A stretch of DNA of 64,000 nucleotides. It comes from Brachypterus glaber. Its lineage: Eukaryota > Arthropoda > Insecta > Coleoptera > Kateretidae. The position numbers and the translations under genes were made by a program. The stretch lies in assembly GCA_958510825.1 (NCBI GenBank), contig OY294048.1, positions 12,727,589-12,791,588 on the forward strand, given 5' to 3'. Below the pieces are notes generated by a model. The model had not been told where the DNA came from and searched no databases. It saw only the letters and a program-made list of their open reading frames with translations. Below, one piece after another: positions 49,361 to 61,212 of the stretch. Position 1 is the stretch's first letter; the number at the start of each line of letters is the position of its first letter.

Positions 49361-50504
49361 ATTTAATGTTATGTGAGCTATTTAAAGATATTTAAATTAA
49401 CCCGCCGTTTCAAATGAGCGAGATTACTTTCTCATAAAAAGTTATGTCCAATTTATAATATTTGGGCAGGGGGACGTTTGAGAGGGAGAGGTAATTCTGG
49501 AAAACATAGCAATAATCTTTTTTTTTGTAATTTTATTTTTAATTTTTTCTTCTATCGCAAATAAAAAAATACGACCAAAACAAAAATTTATCCCCCCTTT
49601 TTTTTTCGATCACAATACTTTCTTTTATGAGAAAGTAAAAAATCATCACACAGTGTATTAAATTTAAAGTGTGAGGCACATTTTTAAAGAAAAGTTTTCA
49701 TATTTTTTAATATGAGCTTCAAAAATGACTTATTGTTCTCGTTATAATTATATTCAATAATGCAATATTGCTTAAATTAGAAGTGTTGCTATGTTATAAT
49801 ATCAGCATTTTAACTTTAAATTAATTAATATACATTAATATTGTATTTATAATAATTTATATTATATAGGTACTCTTTACTATACAATAAACAATTTAAA
49901 GTAATAATAATATAGTATTTAATTATATGAAGTGTTACAGTAGGGTATTTCAACACATACACTCCTGAATGCCTTTTACTCAACTAAATAATAAGTCGCT
50001 TCTAGTAGTTCAAAAAGGTGGGATTACAAACACATACAGCTTTAAAATGCTGTCCTGAAAGAAGTGCTAGAAGCAGATCTATACTGCTCCACTAAGCTGC
50101 ATTTCCATTGGCTATTTATTGAACCAATCAAATTTGAGTAAATAGTTTTATTTATTCAGTTATAAACCTACGAAATTTGTAGTATCTACAAAATAAGTGA
50201 CTGTTGCTAAGCTAAAAAGCAGTAACTCCAAATAAGTTTTTTATTACCTAAATATATTAAAATAAAATAAGAAGGATGTAAAGCATTAACAAAACAGTTT
50301 CTTTTTGAAAAAAAGTCCAAACGACTGTCAACAAAATAATTTTTCCCCTGTAAGTCTTGATCCATTAAAACATTTTTTTTTGAAAACAAAAATGAAAAAT
50401 AAAATAAAAAAACATTTAATTTTTGTTTTAATTTTCAAAAAATTTTCTTTAAAAAAGTTTATTTTTTCGAAAAACTAAAATAAAAAAAAATGTTTTTGAA
50501 AAAT

Positions 50505-50830
50505 TTGTTTTTTACCCTATTTTAACCCACACTGATTTTTACCAAAAACAATCCCAGCCCAGAACTTTGGATAATTATCCAAATTAACCAATCTAGACCA
50601 TGTATTGATTATAATCAACCTATGGTCTAAATTTGAAGTCTTTAGCTCAAAACGTTCTCGAGTTATGGTGGTCACAAATTTTTCTGACAAACAGACCGAC
50701 AGACAGACCGAGACACAAAATTTTTTTTATGGAAATCATCTTTTTTGGATATAATACGTCGAGAAACGTGAAAAAAACTAATAAAATGTTTTTATTTTTT
50801 TTTACTAACGCGTGACTTTTCCTTGGGGAA
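50505..50830. repeat. Repeat H-related fragment
   Basis: AAAACAATCCCAGCCCAGAA, then TAGCTCAAAACGTTC, then GACCGACAGACAGACCGAGA, then TACGTCGAGAAACGTG, in the same order as 17590..17830. Confidence 0.6.
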
Positions 50831-51139
50831 AGTAAAATTTATTTCGAGATTTATTTTTAAAAGGAAATTTAAAAATATCTTTTTTAATTTTTGTGTTTTC
50901 TTTTTATCTTGTCACATACTGCTTTTTAGTTTATCGTGGCTAAACATTTTGACTACGAGATACTAAACTAAAAAGCAGTAAGTGCCATTTTTTTATTTAT
51001 ATAAATAATGAATGATTGCGTACTTGTGTTATAATAAAGTTACTTTAAATCTAAAGTTATACGCCCACTTGCTCGATTCTAGCTATAACGCAAGGGAGTG
51101 GCTAAGACGATTTAGTGTTTTTGCCATTATCTCAGTTTT

Positions 51140-51256
51140 ATTAAATATGGAGTTACCGCTTTTCAGAGTAGTAGGGCAGTTTAGGCCTATTATAGGCCTA
51201 TACTGCTCTACTACGCTAGAAAGCTTTCTAGCTTAGTAGGACAGTATAGACTGTTC
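51140..51256. repeat. Element G fragments, rearranged
   Basis: ATGGAGTTACCGCTTTTCAG, GTAGTAGGGCAG and CTACTACGCTAGAAAGC are pieces of element G ends, joined through AGGCCTATTATAGGCCTATA. Confidence 0.55.
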
Positions 51257-51648
51257 GTGAAATCGGATTTGAGATTAAAATTTTCTGTCCCGAGACATAT
51301 GTGAAAAAAACACCCTTGTTTTTGAAGTTCGAAAAACACGCTTTTTTGTGTTTTTTAAAAAGGCAATTAGAAATAAAACTTTTATTTTAACATTTAACAC
51401 AACGTTATATTATATCAGGAAAACTAGACACTTAACGAGACCGTTAAAGATATCTAAAAAAAGCAAAATATTTTTATAATCTGCGTAAATAATTGCACCT
51501 TTTAGATGTATAATGTTCCTGGAAAACAAAATTTAGGGCTGAAAACAACGATATTTTTTTCAAAAAAGCAGTAGCATTTATCTCAGAATCCTGAACTAAA
51601 GTCAACAAACGGACGCCAAATTCGTGTTCAGCATCAAAAAGTACATCT

Positions 51649-51744
51649 ATATGGTTCCGGGTGACAATTTCACATATGGTTCTAATAGGTTTGGACTTTT
51701 TATATATGGTTCCGGGTGACAATTTTACATATGGTTCTAATAGG
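51649..51744. repeat. 54-bp tandem duplication
   Basis: ATATGGTTCCGGGTGACAAT plus TTCACATATGGTTCTAATAGG occurs at 51649 and again at 51703 with one or two changes. Confidence 0.8.
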
Positions 51745-52017
51745 AAATAACCTACAGATTCCAAGCCTCAATCTCGGCCTAAATTATCTGAAATTTTTCT
51801 ATCTTTGTTTGTTTGCTTAACGTCGTACTATTCTATTCTACTTAATTAAGAATGTCCCAAGTTCAGGACTATAGAAATTTTATCTGTGATACTACTAGGA
51901 GAGCTACAAAAACCCTATAGGGTTCCGCGTTCAAATTTCATATAGGAACCTATAGGACATTTTTAACATGGAGTCTTTAAATAACATTTTTGGTTTTTAA
52001 ATTACACTGCTTTCCAA

Positions 52018-52556
52018 TTTTTTACCTCCGCGCGTAAAACGGATTTTTTATTATTAGATTCATTTTCAGCAACCTTAAAAACCCCAATATACCTTTTTTC
52101 ACGAAAACTACCCCCCGACCCCAGGGGGTGAAATTAGAAAAAAATTATTATCAGATTTAGATTCGTCGACCCCAAAAACCCCTATATACCAATTTTGACG
52201 AAAATATTTAAAAATATTTGGAAAATATTTATTATCAGATTCAATTTCAGCAGACTTAAAAATCCCTATGCAGCAATTTTAAAATTTTTGTAAAAAAATG
52301 TTTTCCAAAAAAAATCCCAACCGAGAACTTTTGGTTACATACATGTGTGCTAAATTTCAAGTCTCTACCTTAAAGTGTTATCGTTCACACAAAATTTCCC
52401 GGACAGAACTACCGACCTATCGATCGACAATTTTGTTTTGCTCGAAATTGATTTATATCGACATAAAACGTAAAAATTCGCAAAAAAAAATTTTGAAAAT
52501 TTTTGCACGAATACAAGACTTTCCCAAAATTTTGAAAATTTTCAAAATGGGAAAGC
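52018..52556. repeat. Dispersed repeat H, copy 2
   Basis: Parallel to 14157..14812 (see that entry). It ends about 250 bp before the P450 start codon. Confidence 0.7.
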
Positions 52557-52806
52557 AATTATGTTAATTATTTTAACCAAATGATTATGATTATGATTAT
52601 AAATTTGTTTGGACTTTGTTTTTATTTGGATATTATATTGGATTGTCTAGACTATTGTTTATTCTAAAAGTTATCAAACTTTTTCCTTTGATTTAGTTTT
52701 TGATTTTTTGACCTACCTACCTAGTAGTATACTGCATGTAGTATATGCACATGCATATAATTAAGAGTAGTTATTGAGCTGCGTCTAAAATAAAAAAAAA
52801 ATTGAC

Positions 52807-53365
52807 ATGGTGTCGGTAACTCTAATATTATTAGGGATAGTAGCAACCATATTGTTGTTTATTTATCTGTACTTTCAATGGAGTTATACGTTTTTTAAAC
52901 GCATGAAGATCAAGCATTTTAAGCCGTCGTTTCCATTTGGTAACTTAGAAACTGGGAAAGAATCATATGGAGACATGATTGTAAGAACTTATTCCGAAAT
53001 GAAGAAACAAGGTGCAACAATATATGGTATATTTATATTACACCGTCCCATATGGGTACCTTTAGACACAAATACGATTAAACATATTTTAAATAACAGT
53101 TTTTCTCACTTTGTGAACCATGGTTTTTATTACAATGAAAAGAATGATCCTCTTAGCATGAATCTGTTAAATTTAGAAGATGATTTGTGGAAAGACATGA
53201 GAATAAAACTGTCTCCAGCTTTTACGTCATGTCAAATGAAGAATTTTTTTGGTCAAGTTAAAGAATATGGAGACGAATTAGGTAAACATTTCTTCGAAGC
53301 TGCGGAATCTAAAATGGTTATTGATATCAAAGATGTTGTTATAAGATTTACTACAGACACAATAG
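52807..53365 (+). CDS. P450 exon 1 (membrane anchor, N-terminal half)
   Basis: Residues 1 to 186 plus one base. The ATG at 52807 follows an A-rich leader (ATTGACATGG). A hydrophobic anchor is followed by basic residues (FFKRMKIKHFK) and PSFPFGNL, the usual hinge. It ends FTTDTIG at donor G|GTAAAT. A weak TATA-like TATAAT lies at 52756. Confidence 0.93.
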
Positions 53366-56300
53366 GTAAATTATTTAAATAAACAAAAAATTTCAGTGGG
53401 CGTTATTATACTATTCATAGCGCGAAGCGCTAGAATAGTATTATACGGTAGTTTCGACTTTCCCAAAATCGCCAAAATACGCGGTAGACCAAAAGTTCTT
53501 GGAAACAAATGTTTTTCATGAAAAAATAAGTAACTTTTTAAATAAGTAACTCTGAAAATGTCCGCCCGTCAGTCCGATGTTACGTTTTTTGTGGACACGA
53601 TAACTCTAGAACGAATAATCCGATCGCCTCGAAATTTTCAGTAAAAATCAAGTTCTATGAAAGGAAAATCCTTATTGTTTTTGAAAGTAATATGAGTTAT
53701 GAGGGTTTAAAAGTTAAAAAAAAAACATTTTTTTTAATTTTTTTTTGTTTCTCAAAAAAGATGTTTTTTTTTTAATGTTAAAAATGTTTTTTTATTATAT
53801 TTTTTTTAATCTTTTTTTTTAAATTGCTTTTTTAAAATTTTTTTAATCTATTTTTTTATTTAAAAAAAAATCATTTTTTTTAAATCAATTTTTTTTCGTC
53901 TTTTAGTCTTTCGATTTTTTTTTATTTTTAAACTTGATTTTTTTTTTTCGGCAGCAATATTTTATTTTGTGTTTTAAATAGTTTTAACTTTTTTATTTGG
54001 GAAAATGCAATATGCTACCCACTGTGAATAGTATATAATGGAATGCGCAGCATTACATATCTTTACGGCTTGTTTGACTCTTTGAGAGTTTGGAAGAACT
54101 CTTGTTCTCGACCCGTCCGTTCCTATGTCCAGAGAGGTGCTAACTGCTGGAATTTTTTTCCAACTGGGCAGTAAAATATGGAGGGGCTTTCGATTTTTTT
54201 CCTCGAATAAAAAAAATTATTAAAAAAAAGTAATTACTCTTGAAAGGAAAAAGTGCATGAAAATAACATACGAAGATGGGCCTTATTAAAATTATTTCAC
54301 GTGTAAAACCTCGTTGCTATATCTCAAAGGGTTCCCGAGTTATTAAATAAAAACCGAATTTTTTAGCCACTTTCAATATATATAGTTTGTTAGGGTAGGT
54401 GTAAGTAAGAAGCGGAAACTAGTAGTGTGTAAACTACCTACCTACCCTAGCAAACCTGCCTATCCAGTGCTCCACTTTCAAAGGGGCTCAGCTTCCTTAC
54501 GACGCATTTTAGATATATGTTTATAGAAACTTTTTGTCATATTTTATGATGTAAAATCACCCCTTAAAATTTCGGACCCTATTTCAAATAAACCTTGTAT
54601 AAGTTTTCCCTAAATCTGTCGCTTTTCGCCGATCTATAGATCTAGACACTGTAGTATCTAGGGAAAAGTATTTTTTTGTTAGACGCAGTATTTTTACTAT
54701 TTTTTTCAGGTTCTTGTGCATTTGGAATTAACTGTAACAGCTTAAAAACTCCCGATTCTGAATTCCGAAAATTCGGAAAGATGGTTTTTGATAATAATAG
54801 CTGGAGAAACATTGCAAGTGCTCTGGTACCCAAAAAAATATTGGCGTTTTTAAAATTTAAACATATTCTGCCAATAGTGGAACGCTTTTTCTTGACAGTC
54901 ATTAAAGAAACTGTGGAGTATCGTGAAAGCAAAAATATATTCAAGAAAGACTTGTTACATTTACTTATACAGTTAAAGAATTTAGGTAAGTTGTGCTGCA
55001 GACCTAGTCCTAGCTCTTGCAAATAAAGATTTTTTTCGGACCTGGAGGTTCCCAGGTAGAAATTTAACGTTAGAATAACGTTTTTCTAATGTTAGAAAAC
55101 TGTATAAAAGTACGTTATAAAATATGTGCAAATGTCCCCGTTTTTAACGTTAGAATCTAACGTTAGTTACAAACGTAAATCTAACGTTAGATTTTTAAGT
55201 TAGGAATACGTTACAAGTATGTTTAATTCTAACCTTCGGAAGAGGCGTGGCTGAATAGGAAATTTCCACATGTTGTATTGGTAGCACTAATTTTTAATAA
55301 AATGGCATCCGGAGAAAAATTTATTCATATAAATAAATCTTTATATATTTTAGCAATCATAATATTTTTGAACATAATTTCGTTACATTTATTTATTAAA
55401 TAGCCATCTTTTTAGGTGGTCCTAAATATTTTTCGTGTAATATGCTGTTATAGTTCGATAAATACGTTTACCTCGCAGAAAAACTTTATATTCACGTACG
55501 TATATATAATATTATCTGTATTGAGAAAAGTTAGTTACGATATTCTAGAATCGATTATTAATTAGTTTAACCATCCCTTAACGTATTAAGTAGAAGAAGA
55601 ATATTTAAGTATTTTTATCTTACTTTTTTTATAATTTGCAAGGTTTTCATGGATAATTATCAAGCCTACCGCCACATAGCTGTCTGTAATGAGTTTTTCA
55701 TATTATATCTTACGTATTATTAATGGAAAGTCAAAAAATATTGAAAGTTAGCATAAGGTTAGAAAAAGGTTAAAAATAAGTTGTGTAACTAACGTTAGAT
55801 TTATGTATTTTATAACGTTTTTGTCAAAAGTTACTTTTTAACGTTAGATATATAATTTATAACGTTTTTGTTTAAGAGACTAAACATAAAAATGTCACTA
55901 ATCTAATGTTATGTTAAGTTAGGTTTATGTACGTTTCTACCAGGGTTATTATTAGTTTATTTGCTGAAAATTATACATAGGCATAGAGATCCCCAAATAA
56001 GCTTTTGGCTTGTGCTAGGAACTCTCCAATAATTTTTAAAAAAAAATAAGGTCCAAATTTGACATCTTCACATAATAATTTTAAATTCCTCCCTTCACAG
56101 TCCACCTCCATTTCCAAAAATTCTCGTCTTCTCAATATCTCTATATCACGTCCATCATACCAAATATAATATTGCTTGAATTGCTTAGAAAATTATTAGG
56201 TAAAGGATTATGCTGTGCTGAATCCAAATTCGTTGGCAAAATTGCTTCAACATATCAGATTTTCAAAAAATCTTAATTTAAAGTTCAAAAAAATTGTTTT

Positions 56301-59300
56301 GGGATTTTCGTATCTAAATTACTCTAAAATAAGAGAAAAGATAAAAACTAACGAATTTGAGTTCAGCAAAAAAAATGGGCCGAGGGGTGCAGCCTTGACG
56401 AACTCAGGTGTACAAATTGGACGAAATCTTGAAAGAAATAGAAATCTTATCTTTGCCAAACGTGAAACCTTATTATTCTATTCACAGCTCTTGTGCTAGA
56501 ACAGTATTATACGGCAGTTTCGAATTTCCCCAAATCGGCAAGAAACGTTCTGGACAAAATTTTTTTGGATACAAATGCGTTTCATGAAAAAATAAGAAAC
56601 TTTGAAAATGTCCGTCTGTCCGTCCGTCCGTCCGTGCCACATTTTTTGTTTACACAATAACTCAAAAACGAAATGCGATCGACATGAAATTTTCAGGAAA
56701 AATCAAGTTCTATACGGGCAAGATCGCTATTTTTTTTGAAAGTAATTCCCCCAAAAATAAAAAAAAAGTTATGGGGTTTAAACTTTTTTTATAAATGAAA
56801 AAAACTATTTTTCAATTTATTTTTTCAATTTTTTTTTATTTACCCAAAAAGAAAAATTGAATATGTAATAGCTCAATAAAGAACGTTTACTACTGAATAA
56901 AAAAAATGTTTTTTCAACAATTTTTCTTTTTTTAAAAGATCTTAAACAATATGTTAAATTTTTTTTTCTATTTTTTTGTTTTAAATTTTTTTTTCAAGTA
57001 TTTGGAAAAATGCAATATTTACTGCGAATTGTATATAATGGAATGCGTAGCATTACGTATCTTCACGGCTTGTTTTAGATCATTTTAAATATTTTTGAAT
57101 AAAATTCCGAGAAAATCTTAAGGGATTACCTTTTAAAAAGTTTAGAAGGAATTCAGGTGTGCAATTTTTTTCAGCGGTTTACCCCTCGCAGTAGACATAC
57201 ATTGTGATCAGTAACTGCCATGCCATAATTTAATAATCCAAAAATATGAAAAAAAGTTTCTATAAAGGTTGGTCTGGAAATGAGCCCTAAGAGAGGTACG
57301 GCCCTTTGAAGATGACATATTGAATGGGGAACAAAAAAAAGCATCAACAAAATTTTAATGCTGCAGGGTGATTCTTCATTTAAAACTGAGCAAAAAAGTA
57401 TTCTTCTCCAAAACACCTAAATTTAATATTAAAGGAGTAATAGCATTTTAAAAAGTAACGTTTTTGGTGGCACAAAATGTTACTTCCTCTTAATTGCATT
57501 TTTTTTAAACGGTTGCTCCTACAGTGTTACACTATATGATATTTTTTATGTATTTTTACTCAAGGAATCCATATTTTTTACAAAAAATCCAAAAAAAGTT
57601 TACATAAAAAAGTTTGGGGCAAAAATGTGTTAAGCCTAATACATTTTTCCGTCTAGGGAAGCTTCTGGATAAATTAAAAAAAAAAAATAAATTAACATAA
57701 ACTTATTGCCATCCCTTATTAATACACATGCAAAAGCTCTAGGTTAAAGTTATTAATTAAAAAGCCTATTTTTATTTAACTTCTACAGGGCCGTAGCTCC
57801 CTTACGGCTCATTTGCGGACCAACATTTATATCAACTTTCTTTGATATTTTTGGTTGTAGAATCACCTCTTAAATTTTGAAATGCCAGTTACTGATCACC
57901 CTGTATAATAGACGTATATTCAATTTATGGACAAATAGATAACAACAATTTTTGAAATTGTAGGTAAATTAACTGACGATGGTACTATTTTAAGCAAGCC
58001 AGGAGGAGAGAATCATGGCGTTTTAAGCCTAAATGGGCTTGCCGCGCAATCTTTTGTTTTCTTTGTAGGGGGTTTTGAAACCTCTGCTTCCACTATACAA
58101 TGGGCTGTTTTTGAATTAGCAAAAAATCCGTCCATACAAAAAAAAATGCGCGAGGAAATAATTAATATTTTAAATGAAGAAGAAATGACGTATGAAAAAT
58201 TATCTGAAATGAAATATATGGACAAAGTTATTGAAGGTAGGTAATTTATACAGGGTGGTCTAGTTTATACTCCATCCTTACTTTTCTAAAAAACGGTGAG
58301 AATTAGAAAAGAAGTTTTTAACAAAAGTTTTATGTACTATTTAATAGATAGCAGATGTCTATAATATTTTTAGTGTTACAGCGTGAACCTACAAAGCGGA
58401 AAAAAGTAATATTTTTTCCTATGACATTTAGCACACTCTTTTGTTCTTTAGAAAACGCCTCATATCACACTATGGTCTGTTTTTTCAAGCAAGATAGTAA
58501 ATTAAAAATCGCACAGTAAATATTTTTACAACAGATTTGAATAGTACAGGGTGATCATTTGAAAACGAGCTACCCTAAATATCTCGCAAACTAGGGACAT
58601 GTGAAAAATCGATAAAATAGGTCAATTTGATTTTTTTTTGGAGGGGGGGGGGAAAACTTAGATATATAGTTTTGCAGGTTCTATCTCTCACACCTTAACC
58701 CCAGCAACTCCAACATTGAAATCTAAATATGGAACCCCCATCTTCTGATACGTACATTTGAAAGAGCTCAAAAAATGCTACCTTTTAGTTAAAAAAGGGT
58801 TGATCATTTAATTTTAAAATAATTGGAACAAAATAGTCACAAAAATGGCTTAATATTTAATTTAAAATAAATCTGTGACTTGGTTCTAAAAGGGCCAATG
58901 TCAGACAAACTGACATTGGCCCAACGTTTTCACGCCAACTCTGATATAATATTTTGAAAACGCTGCTATTGACAAATTGACATTGGCTCTTTTAGAACCA
59001 AGTTACAGAAATAAATTAGTTTTATACCAAATATATTTTTATTTATTATTGTTTCTAATGGGTAATGAAATTTTAGGCTATTTTTGTCAATATTTTTTTC
59101 CATATATTTTAAAATTAAATAATCTACCCCTATGGGTTGGTGAATTTATTTATTTTTTAACCAAAAGATGGCATTTTTTAAGCTCTGACGTATCACAAGA
59201 TAGGGGTTCCCTATTTAGATTTTAATGTTAAGGTAGCTGGGGATTAGGAGGTGAGATCTCTCGAGAGATACAACCAATCATTTAAAAAATATGTCAATCT

Positions 59301-61212
59301 GGACTTTATATATTACGTAACGCAATTTTTCAAAAAAATTGACCCCCTCCCCCCCCCCCCTGTGTAACAAACTGTCACATTTACCAACTCCCCCCCCCCG
59401 CTCCCCTGTGTAACGCGTAACAATATAAAATTTTTGTTTCGCAATAAATTTAACTGTATTCTCACTATTGATTCGTTTTTCTCGACAAAACAAACATGAA
59501 CCTAAAATATAGTATAACATAACCTTAAAAAAAATTACACGAAAAAATCACTCAAACTTTAAAAAAATATTTATAATCAATATCACACAGGAAAAAAATA
59601 CTAGGTACCTCTTTTTAGACTCAGTGTCACATATAACACGTATATTGTTTATGCACAGGTACACAAAATAGTACACACATTGGTGTTCTGTGAGTACACA
59701 TTCCGCACGAAAATGTATCATCGCCGATGATTCATCGGCAAGATCACGCATGAACAGGGCTGTAAGATTTTTTTTAATATCAATGTCAACAGTTTTTTCA
59801 CTGATTACAATATTATTTAAATATGCATAGTTTCGTCAACTTTTGTGTGAAAAAGGAAATTATGGGCCACTAAATAGTAATTTATGTTGAAATAAAAATA
59901 CATCTGCTTAGGAAATAAACATTAAATTTATTAAATTCCGTTACGTAACGTTTACCTAGACCCCCCCTTCCCCCTGTCACAAACTGTAACAATTTCTCTG
60001 ACCCCCCCCCTAGCCGCGTTACGTAATATATGGACAGCCCCTTAATATTATATAATTTATATTAATAATATAAAATAATTTAACAAAAACAAAATGAGCT
60101 AAGCGCCAAATAAGAGCACCCAAAAAGACCTCTTATTTGGCGTTTGGACTTTGGACTCGTTTTGTTTTTGTCAAAATATTTTATATTATTAATATACATT
60201 AAATAATAATAAGTTAAGTCCAGAGTGACATATTTTTTTAGCGTTTCTCACATTTATGATGGAAATTCGTAAAATTTAGTGTTTTAGTGGCAACTGGCGG
60301 ATATTCGGCATCTGAAAGAATGTTTTGATCATTTTGAAATTTGGCACATCATTTTGTACACTCAAAATAAAAGAAATTCAGGATATTCCAGATACACCAG
60401 AGTGAAAATTTTAAAATAATAAAAAAAAGTCCACCCTAATGTACATATAATATTTAATTAGAAAAAAACGTAAAAAAAAACGATCGGCCTCTACGATTTT
60501 TTTTATATTTGCCTACTTCTTTAGGTCTGTTTAAACAATTTATGAAAAAAAATCAGGGGTCGGAAATAAAAAGTTAAAATTTTGAAAAAACCACCGTGAT
60601 GTGAAGAATTCTTGGAATGCGAAGCATCACATATCTTCACGACTTGTTTGTTATTTTAGAGACATTAAGGAAGTACCCACCATTTCCTATGATAGCCAGA
60701 GTATGTAACAAAGATTTTCCGGTACCCGGTACCAATGTGGTCATTAAATCTGGTTCTGTGGTTAACGTACCCATATGGGGTATACATATGGATGAAGAAT
60801 ATTATCCAAATCCACAGTGTTTTGATCCAGAGAGATTTACTGAAGAAAACAAAGCAAAAAGACCTAAAATAACTTGGTTGCCTTTTGGAAGTGGACCAAG
60901 ACATTGCATAGGTAAAAAATACTTTCATAGGCTTTTGGGCAAACAGAAAAAAGCCCAACAAAATTTTTACAATAACATTTTGCAAGGAATAAATTTTGAC
61001 GAAATATTGTAAAAAAATATATATTTTAATTTTTTTTAAATTTTTTAGGGATGCGGTTTGCACTAATGCAAATAAAAATTGGACTTGTATCAATTTTCAA
61101 AAATTATAGAATAAGTTTGGACAAGTACTATCCGGATGAATTAAAAATGGAACCAACTTCATTTGTTTTGAGTCCTGTTCAGACGATATTTGTCAAAGCT
61201 ACTAAAATATAA
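52807..61212 (+). CDS. Cytochrome P450, CYP6-like (whole gene span)
   Basis: Five exons: 52807..53365, 54710..54985, 57964..58236, 60660..60911 and 61049..61212. All introns are GT-AG and phase 1. The CDS of 1524 nt gives 507 aa, typical for microsomal insect P450s. Visible motifs: N-terminal membrane anchor (residues 3 to 24), C-helix WKDMR (W128, R132), I-helix GGFETS (314 to 319), K-helix ETLR (370 to 373), PERF (426 to 429) and the heme loop FGSGPRHCIG with Cys452 as axial ligand. These place it in the CYP3 clan, CYP6-like; the subfamily cannot be named by eye. It is expected to sit on the ER and oxidise lipophilic substrates with NADPH-P450 reductase; such genes often handle plant toxins or insecticides, but the substrate is unknown. 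The frame is intact. It is a single gene here, not a cluster. Confidence 0.93.
53395..54080 (+). repeat. Repeat U, copy 1
   Basis: AGTATTATACGGTAGTTTCG, then TTTTTCATGAAAAAATAAG, then GTCCGCCCGTCAGTCCG, then AAATCAAGTTCTATG, a long poly-T-rich tract, and the end block GGAATGCGCAGCATTACATA..CGGCTTGTTT. The same order occurs in 56468..57080. It begins 30 bp after the exon 1 donor. Confidence 0.75.
54283..54601. mobile_element. Element T, right-half copy with a small insertion
   Basis: Matches the right arm of 45051..46235 (TATCTCAAAGGGTTCCCGAG, TTTTTGTCATATTTTATGAT, TTTCAAATAAACCTTGTATA). About 90 bp of unrelated sequence (54379..54470) with TTTGCTAGGGTAGGTAGGTA-like inverted ends splits it. 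Confidence 0.65.
54710..54985 (+). CDS. P450 exon 2
   Basis: Phase 1 at both ends. It begins SCAFGINCNSLKTPDSEFRK, matching the 'IG(S/T)xAFGI..NS...P.SEFR' block of CYP6-type enzymes, and runs to LLHLLIQLKNLG. Acceptor TTTTTTTCAG|GT, donor G|GTAAGT. Confidence 0.93.
55051..55945. mobile_element. Element Y, copy 2
   Basis: CCCAGGTAGAAATTTAACGT at the left and ACGTTTCTACCAGGG-type right end, with many AACGTTAG and TAACGTT words in both subterminal parts and a unique AT-rich middle. Confidence 0.7.
56468..57080 (+). repeat. Repeat U, copy 2
   Basis: Same order of blocks as copy 1: TATTATACGGCAGTTTCGAA, GTCCGTCCGTCCGTCCGTGC, GGAATGCGTAGCATTACGTA, CGGCTTGTTT. Confidence 0.75.
57198..57905. mobile_element. 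Foldback element S, copy 3
   Basis: GATCAGTAACTGCCATGCCA at the left and TGCCAGTTACTGATCACCCTGTA-like right end; arms as in copies 1 and 2. Confidence 0.8.
57964..58236 (+). CDS. P450 exon 3 (I-helix)
   Basis: Phase 1 at both ends. It contains AAQSFVFFVGGFETSAST, the oxygen-activation helix, then WAVFELAKNP and MREEI. Usual I-helix motifs read AGxET; here Gly replaces the Ala (GGFET), a tolerated variant. Donor G|GTAGGT; a second GTAATT four bases later would break the frame. Confidence 0.93.
58676..59271. repeat. Foldback V
   Basis: Left TATCTCTCACACCTTAACCC and right GGTAGCTGGGGATTAGGAGGTGAGA pair, with continued pairing through AAATCTAAATA(T/G)GGAACCC and CTTGGTTCTAAAAGGGCCAA / GGCTCTTTTAGAACCAAG. 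A short element G piece sits at the centre. A TACAGGGTGATC end lies just upstream at 58546. Confidence 0.75.
59302..60041. mobile_element. Element W, copy 2
   Basis: TATATATTACGTAACGC at the left and GCGTTACGTAATATATGGAC at the right are inverted ends; poly-C runs adjoin both. The interior matches 37464..38137. Confidence 0.8.
60058..60195. repeat. Hairpin AK
   Basis: AACAAAAACAAAATGAG...CGCCAAATAAGAG pairs with CTCTTATTTGGCG...CTCGTTTTGTTTTTGT; AT-rich outer arms. Confidence 0.75.
60590..60655 (+). repeat. Repeat U end fragment abutting P450 exon 4
   Basis: GGAATGCGAAGCATCACATA and TCTTCACGACTTGTTTG. The block ends about five bases before the exon 4 acceptor, so the pyrimidine tract TTGTTTGTTATTTTAG includes its end. 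Confidence 0.7.
60660..60911 (+). CDS. P450 exon 4 (K-helix and heme-binding loop)
   Basis: Phase 1 at both ends. It starts (E)TLRKYPPFPMIARVCNKDF, includes DEEYYPNPQCFDPERF and ends PFGSGPRHCIG with the heme cysteine. Acceptor TTGTTATTTTAG|A lies directly after a repeat-derived block. The frame runs on past the donor for about 100 nt. Confidence 0.94.
61049..61212 (+). CDS. P450 exon 5 (C-terminus)
   Basis: Reads GMRFALMQIKIGLVSIFKNY and ends FVKATKI plus TAA at 61210. The 137-bp intron before it is the shortest in the window. Candidate poly(A) signals AATAAA lie at 61529..61534 (overlapping the edge of a small inverted-repeat element) and 61692..61697. Confidence 0.93.

Larger units (their letters stand above)
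49242..52806. other. Spacer between Gdh and the P450 gene
   Basis: About 3.5 kb with no supportable gene. It contains a degraded repeat also seen at 8030..8340 (GAGCGAGATTACTTTCTCAT), repeat H-related pieces (50505..50830 and 52018..52556), element G fragments (51140..51256) and a local tandem duplication (51649..51744). Confidence 0.75.
53366..54709 (+). other. P450 intron 1
   Basis: Contains repeat U1 (53395..54080) and a half-copy of element T (54283..54601). No exon. Confidence 0.85.
54986..57963 (+). other. P450 intron 2
   Basis: Holds element Y2 (55051..55945), repeat U2 (56468..57080) and element S3 (57198..57905), which ends 58 bp before exon 3. The part 55950..56460 shows no supported feature. 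Confidence 0.85.
58237..60659 (+). other. P450 intron 3
   Basis: Contains inverted repeat V, element W2, hairpin AK and the repeat U end fragment next to the acceptor. No exon. Confidence 0.85.

Noticed and set aside
54642..55022. 126-residue minus-strand frame
   Set aside because: Antisense shadow of P450 exon 2.
56215..56499. 94-residue frame in P450 intron 2
   Set aside because: No recognisable domain, no splice fit in the P450 phase, and its end runs into repeat U; the P450 is complete without it.
58240..58245. Alternative donor GTAATT for P450 exon 3
   Set aside because: Using it would add four bases and break the frame with exon 4; the donor at 58237 keeps phase 1.
60665..61093. 142-residue minus-strand frame
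   Set aside because: It is antisense to P450 exon 4, whose sense strand carries all family motifs.
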